Origin: Uliginosibacterium sp036017065
Lineage (GTDB): Bacteria; Pseudomonadota; Gammaproteobacteria; Burkholderiales; Rhodocyclaceae
Length of the DNA stretch: 64,000 nt
Assembly: GCF_036017065.1 (NCBI RefSeq)
Contig: NZ_JAYXHR010000001.1
Span: forward strand, 1,550,001-1,614,000
Direction of reading: 5' to 3'
Part shown: in pieces, positions 9,301 through 17,538 of the stretch
How positions within the stretch are numbered: the stretch's first letter is position 1
Layout of the letters: each line of letters starts with the position of its first letter
The notes under the pieces: model-generated
Seen by the model: the letters and a program-made list of their open reading frames with translations, nothing else
Database searches by the model: none
What the model was told of the DNA's origin: nothing
Translations under genes and position numbers: made by a program

Positions 9301-11282
9301 AGTGGGTACGTGGCGGCAACGTGGCGGGCGTCAGCGACGTCGGCTTCTTCGAGAGCGATGCCTTCCGGCGCGAACTGCGCGACCAGGGCAGCACAGGCGC
9401 CTGGGTCAACCCGCGCGACGCGACCGGCGGGGAGCGGCGCCTGTTCAACCCCCACCTCGAACTGGGCCATGAAGGCGACTGGGCACGCGAGATCGACCGC
9501 AGCATCTTCGACCTGAACGGGCGCCTGGGCCTGCCCGGCGAAGTGGGACGCAACCTGGGCCGCGCCGCGCCGCGCGAAGCCGCGCGCACGGTGCCGCGCT
9601 ACCTGGCCGGCATGTACGGCGACGACCCCGCCACCGACGCGGCGAGCGGTGCCGGCGCCGCTGCCGGTGCCACCCCTGCCGCCGGCAATGCGGTGGATCG
9701 CTTCGTCGACTCGCTCTACCAGCGCATGGGCCGCTCGGTGGTCACCGCCACTGCGGCCGCACCGGCTGCTTCACCCGGCGCGGCGGCGGCATCTGCCACG
9801 CCTGCCAGCCCACCCGCGACGGACACCGCCGCGCCGGCAACCGCCGCGGAGGCGCCGTCCCCCACGCCGGACGAGGCGATGGCCAAGGTGCCGGAAGCGC
9901 CGCCCTCGCCGGTCGCCTACAGCCCGGAATCGCTCGCCGGTATTTCGGAGCAGCGCGCCTCCGTCGCCGCGGCCATCGAGGCGGTGCAGGCCTACCTGCA
10001 GGCCGCCGTGCAATCGCAGGCGGACAACGAGGCCGCCCGCGAGACGGCCGAAGGCCTGCACGACAGCCACGAGACCCGCAGCGGCCACGTCGAGTCCGAA
10101 CAGGCCGACGTGACCGACCAGCAGGACAAGCTGGGCCAGGCCAGTGGTGCGCAGGCCGAGATGGCCGCCGAGGGCGAGCACGCGTCCTCCGAAGGCGAAC
10201 GCGGCCAGTCGGAAGGCGAGAACACCCGCAGCGAGGGCGACGCCACTTCGGTGGAACCCAAGGCCGAGGAACCGGAATCGAAGGGCTGGCTGGAGCGCGC
10301 CTGGGACGCCACCGCCGGTGCCTTGTGGGAAGAGCTGATCCGCCCCGCCGTCAACCTCGTGCGGCGCAAGGTCAACCAGGTGATGCAGGCCATCGGCGAG
10401 TTCATCACCAACATGATCAACCAGGTGCTGGGGCTGGACGAGATCGAAGCCGAACTGAACGCTGGCGGCGAGGACATCACGGCGCGTGACGGGTCGCTGG
10501 CGGAAACCGGCGATGGCCTCGGCGAGGAAGGCGAGCGCGCGGCCACCGGGATGGAGGACACCGCGGCGACGATGGAGCGCGCCGACGCCAACATCGCGGA
10601 AGCCGGCTCCGCGCAGGAAGAGGCCCAGACGCTGCTGGACGCACTGATGGACCACGACCAGGCGCTGGCCGGCGAGGAAGCCGCCGGCAAGGCCTACGTG
10701 CAGGAATTCGGCACCCAGCACGCCGGCTACTTCGCCTATGCCGCCGAGGTGGGCGAAGGCACCGACGGCAGTCCGGACGCCGGCGCGAGTGATGCCGCCA
10801 GCGCCACGGCCCCCGCCCCTGCTCCCGCCGCGGAGGACGCCGCCACCGACGACACCGAGCGCCTGCAGGATGCCCACCTCGCCCCGCTGCGCGGCATGCT
10901 GGCCGCAGTCCGCCGCGCGGATGCCGACAGCGCCACCGAACTGGCCGGCGTCGCCGCGCAGAGCGGTGCGCTGGCACCGGAGACCGCCGCGACCGCCAGC
11001 GGGGCCAGCGCGGATTTCCGCGCCGGCCAGGGCGACCGGCGCGGCCGGCTGGACCGCATCGCGGCGGAAGCGGCTTCGCTCGTCGGGCAGCCTGCCGACA
11101 TGGCACATTCGCGTCTTGAACACCTCAGCAACGAAGCCGCGCTGATCGGCGACGAACTCGAACAGGCCCGCCAGCAGGCGCTGCTGGCGATCGCGGGTGC
11201 GCACGACGCCGGCATGGACGCTACAGCCCCCGGCGCAGCGGATGCCCCCGCGGACGAAGACAGCGCCATGGAGAACGTGTGA
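6345..11282 (+). CDS. DUF4157 eCIS cargo-like protein with central AHH/HNH nuclease-like module
   Basis: 1645 residues. An acidic, low-complexity N-terminus contains GVPRFLQ (38-44). The DUF4157 domain (about 205-275) carries HETAH at 267-271, a gluzincin-like HExxH variant. A Gly/Asp/Ser linker (about 343-395) leads to a hydrophobic stretch (about 496-566, possible membrane hairpin) and then a strongly Arg-rich segment (about 600-735). Around residue 895 the text reads KTAHHTIP, followed by ADNNFLRVA (about 930) and HLELGH at 1037-1042; this order resembles AHH-type HNH nucleases. The last 550 residues are Ala/Glu-rich helical sequence with a 7-residue repeat. DUF4157 is known as a marker of eCIS-associated proteins and toxins. 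The domain is clear; nuclease activity is inferred. Confidence 0.7.
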   Translation: MSERHYAAPVTRKRLAREPAPDRPESTSAVAGNATVRGVPRFLQAPERGLEDAPRQLAEEEADSLAEQVQEGADTATTHAGRHGNGISASPRAEAEAGQPASEDLEEAAGETPDDETSVELLEASREEKDAGVQEDASADGSNGAASTPANAEGPERAADPSQAVTRRDAHAASTGPSRTTAPASRAATSRRLMPPDSGHRLAAAVRPHIEAVLGDEQASRLDDIRVHDSRRARETAAGFGARAFTQGQDIWLGPRASADDLGLMAHETAHALQQAPAAAGPASQAQAPMQFEEEAGAARTPQSFGFSEDEMESRLESTPGGSRSEEVELQPGTEATLDDVSQDGGGDDGGGGDDGGGGGESGEGGADDAAGAAGGAPGGRDGSSGGGGRRARPAASTGTSAGGAPSAPADAYQGLVDTEVAAYLNGNVDPAGLSTLTDTTQPLLDAASGFSQQQVVEPEGSFLGNITGVSPLINAFSHGSRGYENEEPWLQTVAQIREVVVSLGGVVGMIGLVATVSGAILSLLVPPVGAFLLTVGRFCDIAALVLDIVGLALNVFLTGYNLYRLKNATDPEEKRRLLGLVRSDAMQTVMSGIAVATAVAPGAARALSQTRAGRAAGSALARVAAPIGRAAGATGRALHGAVASTRLGRAALGGVARTGAGMRALRTAASTRVRSGLVRLRGTRLIRGANRASSSLERRVAGHFDRLAAGRGRVSGFYRRRVRGFHERNRRVAEMIGEPIERAHYLERGAAMRNRLATLQTDPNIANVRATLEREFGIEHASPVTLPGGGAARTPNGAPLQRGDFALDGGPGTYNFDRVDADVLYDMRRREFAEIQNIRATYPNASDAELARLVNDSPFIRGRWTDDEMRALRQIHTGTDVNVGGVPGTVPKTAHHTIPAQMAPEIHRDPRFMQMVNDTRFYDDALGSGATAADNNFLRVAYPDSGPNAYTRLPSGRANIGAVRVPGARPGSTRAARNLTEVTEQWVRGGNVAGVSDVGFFESDAFRRELRDQGSTGAWVNPRDATGGERRLFNPHLELGHEGDWAREIDRSIFDLNGRLGLPGEVGRNLGRAAPREAARTVPRYLAGMYGDDPATDAASGAGAAAGATPAAGNAVDRFVDSLYQRMGRSVVTATAAAPAASPGAAAASATPASPPATDTAAPATAAEAPSPTPDEAMAKVPEAPPSPVAYSPESLAGISEQRASVAAAIEAVQAYLQAAVQSQADNEAARETAEGLHDSHETRSGHVESEQADVTDQQDKLGQASGAQAEMAAEGEHASSEGERGQSEGENTRSEGDATSVEPKAEEPESKGWLERAWDATAGALWEELIRPAVNLVRRKVNQVMQAIGEFITNMINQVLGLDEIEAELNAGGEDITARDGSLAETGDGLGEEGERAATGMEDTAATMERADANIAEAGSAQEEAQTLLDALMDHDQALAGEEAAGKAYVQEFGTQHAGYFAYAAEVGEGTDGSPDAGASDAASATAPAPAPAAEDAATDDTERLQDAHLAPLRGMLAAVRRADADSATELAGVAAQSGALAPETAATASGASADFRAGQGDRRGRLDRIAAEAASLVGQPADMAHSRLEHLSNEAALIGDELEQARQQALLAIAGAHDAGMDATAPGAADAPADEDSAMENV
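7436..7443 (+). repeat. G8 homopolymer inside the Gly-rich linker of the DUF4157/AHH gene
   Basis: Eight consecutive G bases lie in a Gly-coding stretch at about residues 364-367. A one-base slip would truncate the protein before the nuclease-like module. The reading frame is intact as given. Confidence 0.9.
10170..10253 (+). repeat. Four 21-bp units coding a degenerate EGExxxS heptapeptide
   Basis: Residues 1276-1303 read as EGEHASS, EGERGQS, EGENTRS, EGDATSV. The first three units fit EGExxxS exactly and the fourth is decayed. The repeat lies in the acidic helical tail of the DUF4157/AHH protein, just before a Trp-containing amphipathic segment (SKGWLERAWDATAGALWEE). Confidence 0.8.
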
Positions 11283-12550
11283 AGAATCGCCCCCACCCCC
11301 TCCGACCCACTCGTCTGCCTCAACCACCTGGCCCCGGCACACGGGCGGCGGCCGGCCGCGATCACTCCACGGCCGACGAAGCACGCAGGCACGCCGAACG
11401 TCTGATCGGGGACGTCGCCCTCACCCGCGCCCACCGCGACGCCGACGCCCCGGCGCACCTCGCCGCCCTGTACCGCGCAGCCATGTTCTACCCCGTCTTC
11501 ATGGACTGGCCGGACCCGGTGGAAGGCTGGCTCGCCGACGCCACGACGCTGGCGCAGACGCTGGGCGAAAGCGAAGCCGCGGAGATGCTCGCCGTGCGCG
11601 GCGCGGCCTGCGCGATGCGCCGCCTGGCGCTGGACGACGCGCTGGCCCGCCTGGCGAAGCTGGCGCCTGCAAGCCTGCGCGCCCGCGCCTACCGCGCCGC
11701 GACCCAGGCCCGCGTGCTGACGCGGTTGCAACGCTTCGCCGACGCAAAGGCGGCACTCGACACGGCCGACGCCCAGGCGCTGACCAGCGACGACTGGCTG
11801 CTGGCCCACCTGTCGCTGGCCGAGGCCGAATGGATGCTGGAGTCGGGACAACAACAGGCGGGCGCAGCGCTTCCCCCGGCCCTGCCCGCCCGCTTCGCCG
11901 GCGTGCTTCGACGCCTGCAACCGCAGCAGCTCGAAGACCGCCTGCAGGCCCTGCAGGCACTCGGCTTCCTGGCGATCGCCGCGCGCAAGCCGCTGGATGC
12001 CCACGGCCGGCTGGACGAGGCACGCCGCCTGCTGCAGGGGCTGGCCGTGTGGCCCGAGCTGGTGCAGATGAACATCGCCTGCGCCAGCATGCTGACCATG
12101 CTGGGCCAGGATGAGGACGCACGCGCGCTCCTGGAGGAGGCGACCGCCATCGACACGGCGCATCTCGGCGACAAGTGGTCGCCACTGTGCCGGCTGTCGC
12201 TGGCCCGCAGCGACATGGCACGCGGCGAATTCCAGCAGTGCCTGCAGCAGGCCTTGCAGAGTGCCGCAGGCTTCGCCCGCCACGGCAACGGCCTGGGCTT
12301 CGCCGCCGCGCTGGGCTTCGCCGCCAGAACCTGGGAGGCGCGTGACGAAGCCATCGAGGCCTATCGCATCCTGTCGCTGGGCATCGGCATCGCCCGCGCA
12401 CTGAAGGCCGCGGCCATGGAGCAGTTCGTGGTCACGCAGATGGAAGCACTGAAGGCCCGCCTCGGGCCGCAGGCCGTCACCCGCATCAGCCAGGCGCTGC
12501 TCGACCAGGCGCAAGGCAAGGCCCCACCCGTCGCCACGCCGCCGCACTGA
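11279..12550 (+). CDS. Helical-repeat (TPR-like) protein of the eCIS operon
   Basis: 423 residues from a GTG at 11279, which overlaps the previous stop as GTGA and has GGAG just upstream. After a Pro-rich, probably disordered first ~30 residues the protein is all-helical, with repeated A/L/R-rich helix pairs (for example LARLAKLAPASLRARAYRAATQARVL, read here in part, and ARALLEEATAIDTAHL) that suggest TPR or TPR-like solenoid units. No catalytic motif is visible. The gene sits between two large DUF4157 cargo-like genes. A chaperone, adaptor or immunity role is a guess from position alone. The family was not recognised. Confidence 0.6.
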   Translation: MKNRPHPLRPTRLPQPPGPGTRAAAGRDHSTADEARRHAERLIGDVALTRAHRDADAPAHLAALYRAAMFYPVFMDWPDPVEGWLADATTLAQTLGESEAAEMLAVRGAACAMRRLALDDALARLAKLAPASLRARAYRAATQARVLTRLQRFADAKAALDTADAQALTSDDWLLAHLSLAEAEWMLESGQQQAGAALPPALPARFAGVLRRLQPQQLEDRLQALQALGFLAIAARKPLDAHGRLDEARRLLQGLAVWPELVQMNIACASMLTMLGQDEDARALLEEATAIDTAHLGDKWSPLCRLSLARSDMARGEFQQCLQQALQSAAGFARHGNGLGFAAALGFAARTWEARDEAIEAYRILSLGIGIARALKAAAMEQFVVTQMEALKARLGPQAVTRISQALLDQAQGKAPPVATPPH

Positions 12551-12551
12551 C

Positions 12552-15500
12552 ATGCGCCGCACTCATGGCCGCGAGCACGGCCACTCGCCCGCCGCGCCGG
12601 ACACCGGCGACACCGGCGACACCGCCAGGAAAACGGTGGCGCCCGGCCTGCCACGCTACCTGGGCATGCGCACCGCGGCAGACGCCGGCGTGTCCGGGGC
12701 CACGGCGACGGATCTCGAACAGCAGGCGCGGCAGGCCCAGGAACAGGCGCCCGCCGTGACGGGCACCTCTGCTGCCGCGGCGCCGGGCGAAGGCGGCGGC
12801 AACGGCAAGGGCCTGCCCGCGGCGGCGCGCACGTACCTGGAGCACAGCTTCGGGACCGACCTCGGCGACATCCGCCTGCATGACGACGCCGCGTCCGCCG
12901 CGACCACCCGCGCGCTGAAACAGCCGGCCTTCGCCTATGGCAACGGCATCTGGCTGGGGAGCCGCGAACAGGCAGGCGACCTGCCCACCCTGGCGCACGA
13001 AACCGCGCACGTGCTGCAGCAACGCAGCGCCGGCCAGGCTTTCCTGCAAGGCGAGGACGGACCGGTCTGCGAGCAGCCGCCACCGCTCAGCAGCATCGAG
13101 CCCATGAGCTGCCCCGCCGCGCCCACCACGGTGGAGACGGAGGTCGTCGTCTCGTCCCCGCGGGTGGACGGCGCACCGGCCCGGCCGGACGAACGCGTGA
13201 TACTGAGCCAGCCGGTGAGCTCCAGCACCGGCATCGTGCTGTACGCCATCCCCCGCAGCGCGCTGGACTACGACCCGGACGCCGAAGCCGGCGGCGAATG
13301 CCCCTCGCCCGCCCCGGCCACGACGAACACGCCGCCACTGGCGCCTGCATCGACCGATCCGGCGGCCGGCCTGCCCGGTTCCGCCGACCGCGTACTGGGC
13401 GCACCGCTGCCCGCCACCCGCCCGGTGTCGGCCGGTGGCGTGACGCTGGAAGCCGTCAGCGTCACCGATGCCTACGTCATCACCACCCAGTACCACCATC
13501 TGGCGGTGGGTGCCGGCGCCCTGACCATTCTCGAAACGCCGGACGGCGTGCGGCTCATCGACGCCGGCGTGGGCCAGGAGGGCGGCAGCGTCCTGGCGGA
13601 CGCCATCGTGGAGCGCGCGGCCTCGATCATCGGCAACCGGCCGATCGTGGAGGTGCTGATCACCCACCTGCACGCCGACCACACCGCGCTGCTGCCGCGC
13701 CTGGCCGGCCGCTTCGACATCGGCTCCCTGCGCGTCAATGCCCTGCAGTTCGCCGACCCCCGCTTCCAGACGCTGCTGGCCGACATCGCGCGCGAACAGG
13801 CGGCCGGCGTGCAACGTCGCGCCGCGGCCGAATTCGATGCGCGGCGCAGCACCTGGGACGCCGGGCCGGGTGCCGAGATCGCGGACCCCGCGTTGCGCGA
13901 GGCCCAGTTCGCCACCGCCCGCCAGGCGCACGTGGACCAGGCCCTGACGCGCCTGCGCAACAACCCCACGAGCATCGACCTGCTGGTGCCGGAACGCGGC
14001 GCCCTGGTGGCCGTGTCGGCGCCGATGGGCAGCATCGCCGTGCCCGGCACGGCGACCACCGACCCGCTGCTCAGCGGCCTGCGGCGGCCCGCTCCACCGG
14101 GCGGCCCGGCGATCACCGACGTGGGCGACCCGGCGCTGGGCCGCCACCTCGACCGCCAGCAGCGTGCCAGCGCCAGCGACCCCACCGCGCGCGTGCCGGA
14201 TGCCGACATCGACGCCGCATCGTCCAGCTACATCATCGACCTGCCCGGCGGTAACCGCCTGATGGTGGTGCCGGATGCGCGCACCGACGACATCGGCCGC
14301 GTGCCGCGCGATGCACGGGGGCGCATCGTGCGTGACGCCTCCGGCGGCGCGCGCAGCAGCTTCGAGGCGGAGCTGGCGCGGCTGGGGCACGCCGCACGTT
14401 TCCAGGTCTGGAACATGACCCACCACATGCAGTCCGGCTGGGTGGCCGGCGGTGCGCCGCACGTGGTGGGCGTGGGCCAGCTGACGGCCTTCATCCAGCT
14501 GATGCAGAACCTGCGCGAAGTGCAGGCGCGCGGCCGCGCCGCCGGCAGCCCGGCGGCCGCCAACGCGGTGATGGTGTCGGTGCTGGGCGACCCCGGCAAT
14601 CCGCTGGCACGCAGCCTGGTGAATCCGGGCATGGTGTGGTTCCTGCGCGCGCTGGGCTTCGAGACCATGCTGGCCACCTCGGGCCGCGACCTGCGCGTCA
14701 TCGAGGCGATGAGCGCCAGCGGCGCCGTCATCGAGGGCGCGGCCGGCCTGCCCTACGAAGGCGCGCGTCCCACCGACGCGATCCTCAGCAACTCGGAACA
14801 GGCGCTGCGCTTCCTCGACGCGGAAATCGCACGCCAGCGGGCACGCAGCGCGCGCGGCCTGTCGCGTGCCGACAGCGCGGCGCTGGTCGCCGACCGCACG
14901 GCGCGGCTCGACAGCCTGACCACCGCGCACCGGCAACTGGAGACGGCGCGCAACGCCTACCTGGAGATCATGAGCCGCGAGTTGTGGCGTGGCCCCGACG
15001 ACACCAGCCGGCCCGCCGTCGCGCCGGACCCGGCGGCCGGCACGCCCGCCGCCCTGGCGACCGCCGAGGCCACGCTGCGCACGGCCATGGCCTCGCCGGA
15101 ACTCGGCACGTTCGCACCCGAGGCCACCACCGCGACGCCGATGCTCAACGAAGGCGCGATGGTGATCATGCGCCTGTCGGACAGCGCGGCCGACGCCAGC
15201 ACGCGCCGCTACATCGAACTGCGCACGCGCATGGACGGGGCGCGTGCCCGCCTCGCCAGCGATGCCGGCAATGCGGTGCTGCGCACGCAGATGCTGGCCG
15301 ACCTGCAGGACACCCAGGCCCTGCTGCGGCAGATGCTGGAGACGGCGCCGGAGGCCAGCCGCGTCACCCTCCGCGAAGAGCTGGTGTACAACCAGCGCGA
15401 GATGGAGGCGCTGCTGCGCCCGGTCAACCAGGGCGAGGCGATGTTCTCGCGCGAACCGGGAACCGGGCGCCTGGTGGAAAGCCGCGTCACGGTGTCCGCC

Positions 15501-17534
15501 CCGCCGCGCACCGCCGCCGATCGCGTGCGCGGCGTGACCGAGGGCGTCGGGCGTGGCCTGGGCGCATTGATGGTGGTGCAGACCATCCGCTCCGAGGGCG
15601 AACTGCTGGAGAAAGCCGAGGAAGGCCGCGCCAGCGCCGCGGAGACCGTCACCGGCACCGCCCACAATGCACTCGGCATTTCGCTTGGCCTGCGGATGGC
15701 GCGCGGCATCCACGTCCATCCCGGCGAGTTCGTGCTGCTGTCGGCGCTCGACATCGCGCACACCGTCGCCACCGAGCACGGCAGCCACGAAGCGAACACG
15801 GTCGCCATCACGCAGTCCGTCATGCGCAATGCGCTGACGCTGGGGCTGATGGTCATCGGCAACGCGATGATGCGTTCCGGCAACCCCTACGTGGTCGCCG
15901 CCGGCTTCGGCGTCACCCTGCTGACCGAGCCGATCATGATGGGCCTGGAGGCGGCCGGTGTGTTCGACGCCGTCGAGCGCGCCAGCGCCTTCCTGCCCTC
16001 CGAGGTGACCGGCACGACGCAGAGCCTGCGTCGCCTGATGGCCGAGTACGACGGCCTGGTGGGCGCACGCAGCCTGTCCGCGCGCTCCGACGAGGAACTG
16101 CGCGGACTGGGTGCCCACGACCCCGCCGCGCTGCGCACCGCGGCGAGCACCGACATCGCCACCTACACCCGCGGACTGGATGCCAAGGAGGTAGAGGTGC
16201 TGGATGCCTTCTCCACCGCCTACACCAGCGCGCGCACCGACTACGCCGGGCTGTTCGAGCTCGACCAGTTGCGCGACCAGTTCCTGCGCATGCGCAGGCA
16301 GGCCCGCGAGGGCGGCAGCAGCGACGCCGACCGGTTGTCGCGCGAGAACGCCCTGAGCCGCTTCGCCACCATGGACACGGGCCTGTCGATGGCCACCATG
16401 TCGGTCGAGGAGATCAACGCCATGCCGCAGTGGGAATCGCTGCGTGATGCCATCGGCGAATACGAGGAGGAAGCCGGCGACGACGAGCCGGACTGGGAAG
16501 ACCTTCGCGACAGCCAGATCCAGATCGAGCAGATGCTCCGCAATGCCCGCTACCGCCTGGACCCGTCGACGCTGGGCCTGCGCTCCGCGTCGATGCTGCC
16601 GGAAGGCTCGCCCGGGCGCGGCGCCTACGAGACCAACCTGAGCCTGCTGTCGTCCCGCTGGCAGACCGTGCGCCGCAGTGGCCTGGAAGCCCTGACCGGC
16701 ACCTGCATCGGCACCGTGACCAGCGCCGACCCTGCAGCCACGGTGGACCAGTACCTCGTCGCCTACCAGGCCATGCTGGATTCCGCCCCCAGCCATCCGT
16801 ATACCGCCGCGGGACTCGTGCGCAGCTCCACCACCCTTGCCGTCGACTACCGCCGGCACGTGGAGTCGGACAGCGGGCTGGCCCGCTACCTGTTGCGGCT
16901 GGAGATCGCCGAACGCGGACTGCAGGGCACCCTCAACGAACTGCTGACCGGCAACGCCGTCGTGTCGGATGCGCCGGCGGTGCAGCGTCGCGTGCAGAGC
17001 GCGATCAGCCAGCGCCGGGCGATTCACGGCCTGTACTTCCTGGGCGAACTGGAAAGCAACGCCGCGCCGATACGCGAGCGCGAAGTGGCGACCCTGGCAC
17101 CGCTGTTCGAGTCCTCTCCCACGCGTGCGCTCTCCGGTTCGGAGAATGCGGCGATGGCCGAAGGCGAACTGGAAGACCTGGACGTGCACCTGTCCACCGT
17201 CACCAACCGCCTGCAACTCGTGCCCAACCTCAGCCTGCCGGCCAACGCCGACGACGCCGTGCCCGGCCTGTACAAGGTGCTCGGCGGCACCACCTTCGTG
17301 GTCGGCCGCGGCTACGCACCGGTCAATACCGACGTCCTGGTCATCGTCGGACATACCGGCCGTACCCGCGAGGACCACGACCTCATGACCGGTGGCTTCC
17401 GCGAGACCGAAGTCATCCCGATCAACCGCGCCGCGGTCGGCCGCTTCGGCACCGCGCCGCGCTACCTGCGCAACGGCAGCTTCGCCCCGGTCACCCGTCG
17501 TGAGCTGGAGGCGGACCGTCCGCCCGCCCCCTGA
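12552..17534 (+). CDS. DUF4157 eCIS cargo-like protein with metallo-beta-lactamase-like module
   Basis: 1660 residues, ATG one base after the preceding stop. GLPRYLG lies at 32-38. The DUF4157 domain (about 90-155) has HETAH at 149-153. A second module contains HLHADH at 372-377, the HxHxDH signature of metallo-beta-lactamase-fold hydrolases. About 200 residues later come VVPDARTDD (D575) and NMTHHMQSGW (H624/H625), plausible remaining metal ligands, so the fold seems to carry a long insertion. The C-terminal ~900 residues are mostly helical, with a hydrophobic stretch at about 1093-1136. The fold call is firm on HxHxDH; the substrate is unknown. Such a hydrolase joined to DUF4157 fits an injected effector, by inference. 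Confidence 0.7.
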   Translation: MRRTHGREHGHSPAAPDTGDTGDTARKTVAPGLPRYLGMRTAADAGVSGATATDLEQQARQAQEQAPAVTGTSAAAAPGEGGGNGKGLPAAARTYLEHSFGTDLGDIRLHDDAASAATTRALKQPAFAYGNGIWLGSREQAGDLPTLAHETAHVLQQRSAGQAFLQGEDGPVCEQPPPLSSIEPMSCPAAPTTVETEVVVSSPRVDGAPARPDERVILSQPVSSSTGIVLYAIPRSALDYDPDAEAGGECPSPAPATTNTPPLAPASTDPAAGLPGSADRVLGAPLPATRPVSAGGVTLEAVSVTDAYVITTQYHHLAVGAGALTILETPDGVRLIDAGVGQEGGSVLADAIVERAASIIGNRPIVEVLITHLHADHTALLPRLAGRFDIGSLRVNALQFADPRFQTLLADIAREQAAGVQRRAAAEFDARRSTWDAGPGAEIADPALREAQFATARQAHVDQALTRLRNNPTSIDLLVPERGALVAVSAPMGSIAVPGTATTDPLLSGLRRPAPPGGPAITDVGDPALGRHLDRQQRASASDPTARVPDADIDAASSSYIIDLPGGNRLMVVPDARTDDIGRVPRDARGRIVRDASGGARSSFEAELARLGHAARFQVWNMTHHMQSGWVAGGAPHVVGVGQLTAFIQLMQNLREVQARGRAAGSPAAANAVMVSVLGDPGNPLARSLVNPGMVWFLRALGFETMLATSGRDLRVIEAMSASGAVIEGAAGLPYEGARPTDAILSNSEQALRFLDAEIARQRARSARGLSRADSAALVADRTARLDSLTTAHRQLETARNAYLEIMSRELWRGPDDTSRPAVAPDPAAGTPAALATAEATLRTAMASPELGTFAPEATTATPMLNEGAMVIMRLSDSAADASTRRYIELRTRMDGARARLASDAGNAVLRTQMLADLQDTQALLRQMLETAPEASRVTLREELVYNQREMEALLRPVNQGEAMFSREPGTGRLVESRVTVSAPPRTAADRVRGVTEGVGRGLGALMVVQTIRSEGELLEKAEEGRASAAETVTGTAHNALGISLGLRMARGIHVHPGEFVLLSALDIAHTVATEHGSHEANTVAITQSVMRNALTLGLMVIGNAMMRSGNPYVVAAGFGVTLLTEPIMMGLEAAGVFDAVERASAFLPSEVTGTTQSLRRLMAEYDGLVGARSLSARSDEELRGLGAHDPAALRTAASTDIATYTRGLDAKEVEVLDAFSTAYTSARTDYAGLFELDQLRDQFLRMRRQAREGGSSDADRLSRENALSRFATMDTGLSMATMSVEEINAMPQWESLRDAIGEYEEEAGDDEPDWEDLRDSQIQIEQMLRNARYRLDPSTLGLRSASMLPEGSPGRGAYETNLSLLSSRWQTVRRSGLEALTGTCIGTVTSADPAATVDQYLVAYQAMLDSAPSHPYTAAGLVRSSTTLAVDYRRHVESDSGLARYLLRLEIAERGLQGTLNELLTGNAVVSDAPAVQRRVQSAISQRRAIHGLYFLGELESNAAPIREREVATLAPLFESSPTRALSGSENAAMAEGELEDLDVHLSTVTNRLQLVPNLSLPANADDAVPGLYKVLGGTTFVVGRGYAPVNTDVLVIVGHTGRTREDHDLMTGGFRETEVIPINRAAVGRFGTAPRYLRNGSFAPVTRRELEADRPPAP

Positions 17535-17538
17535 CGCC

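Noticed and set aside
9589..9610. Extra PRYL copies deep inside the DUF4157 proteins as further loading tags
   Set aside because: They are in ordinary coding context, not at a conserved position, and a four-residue match in Arg/Pro/Leu-rich proteins can occur by chance.
9771..12562. Long minus-strand frames opposite the DUF4157/AHH and TPR-like genes
   Set aside because: Same shadow pattern: low-complexity Arg/Gly/Val-rich text that ends with the plus-strand codon bias.
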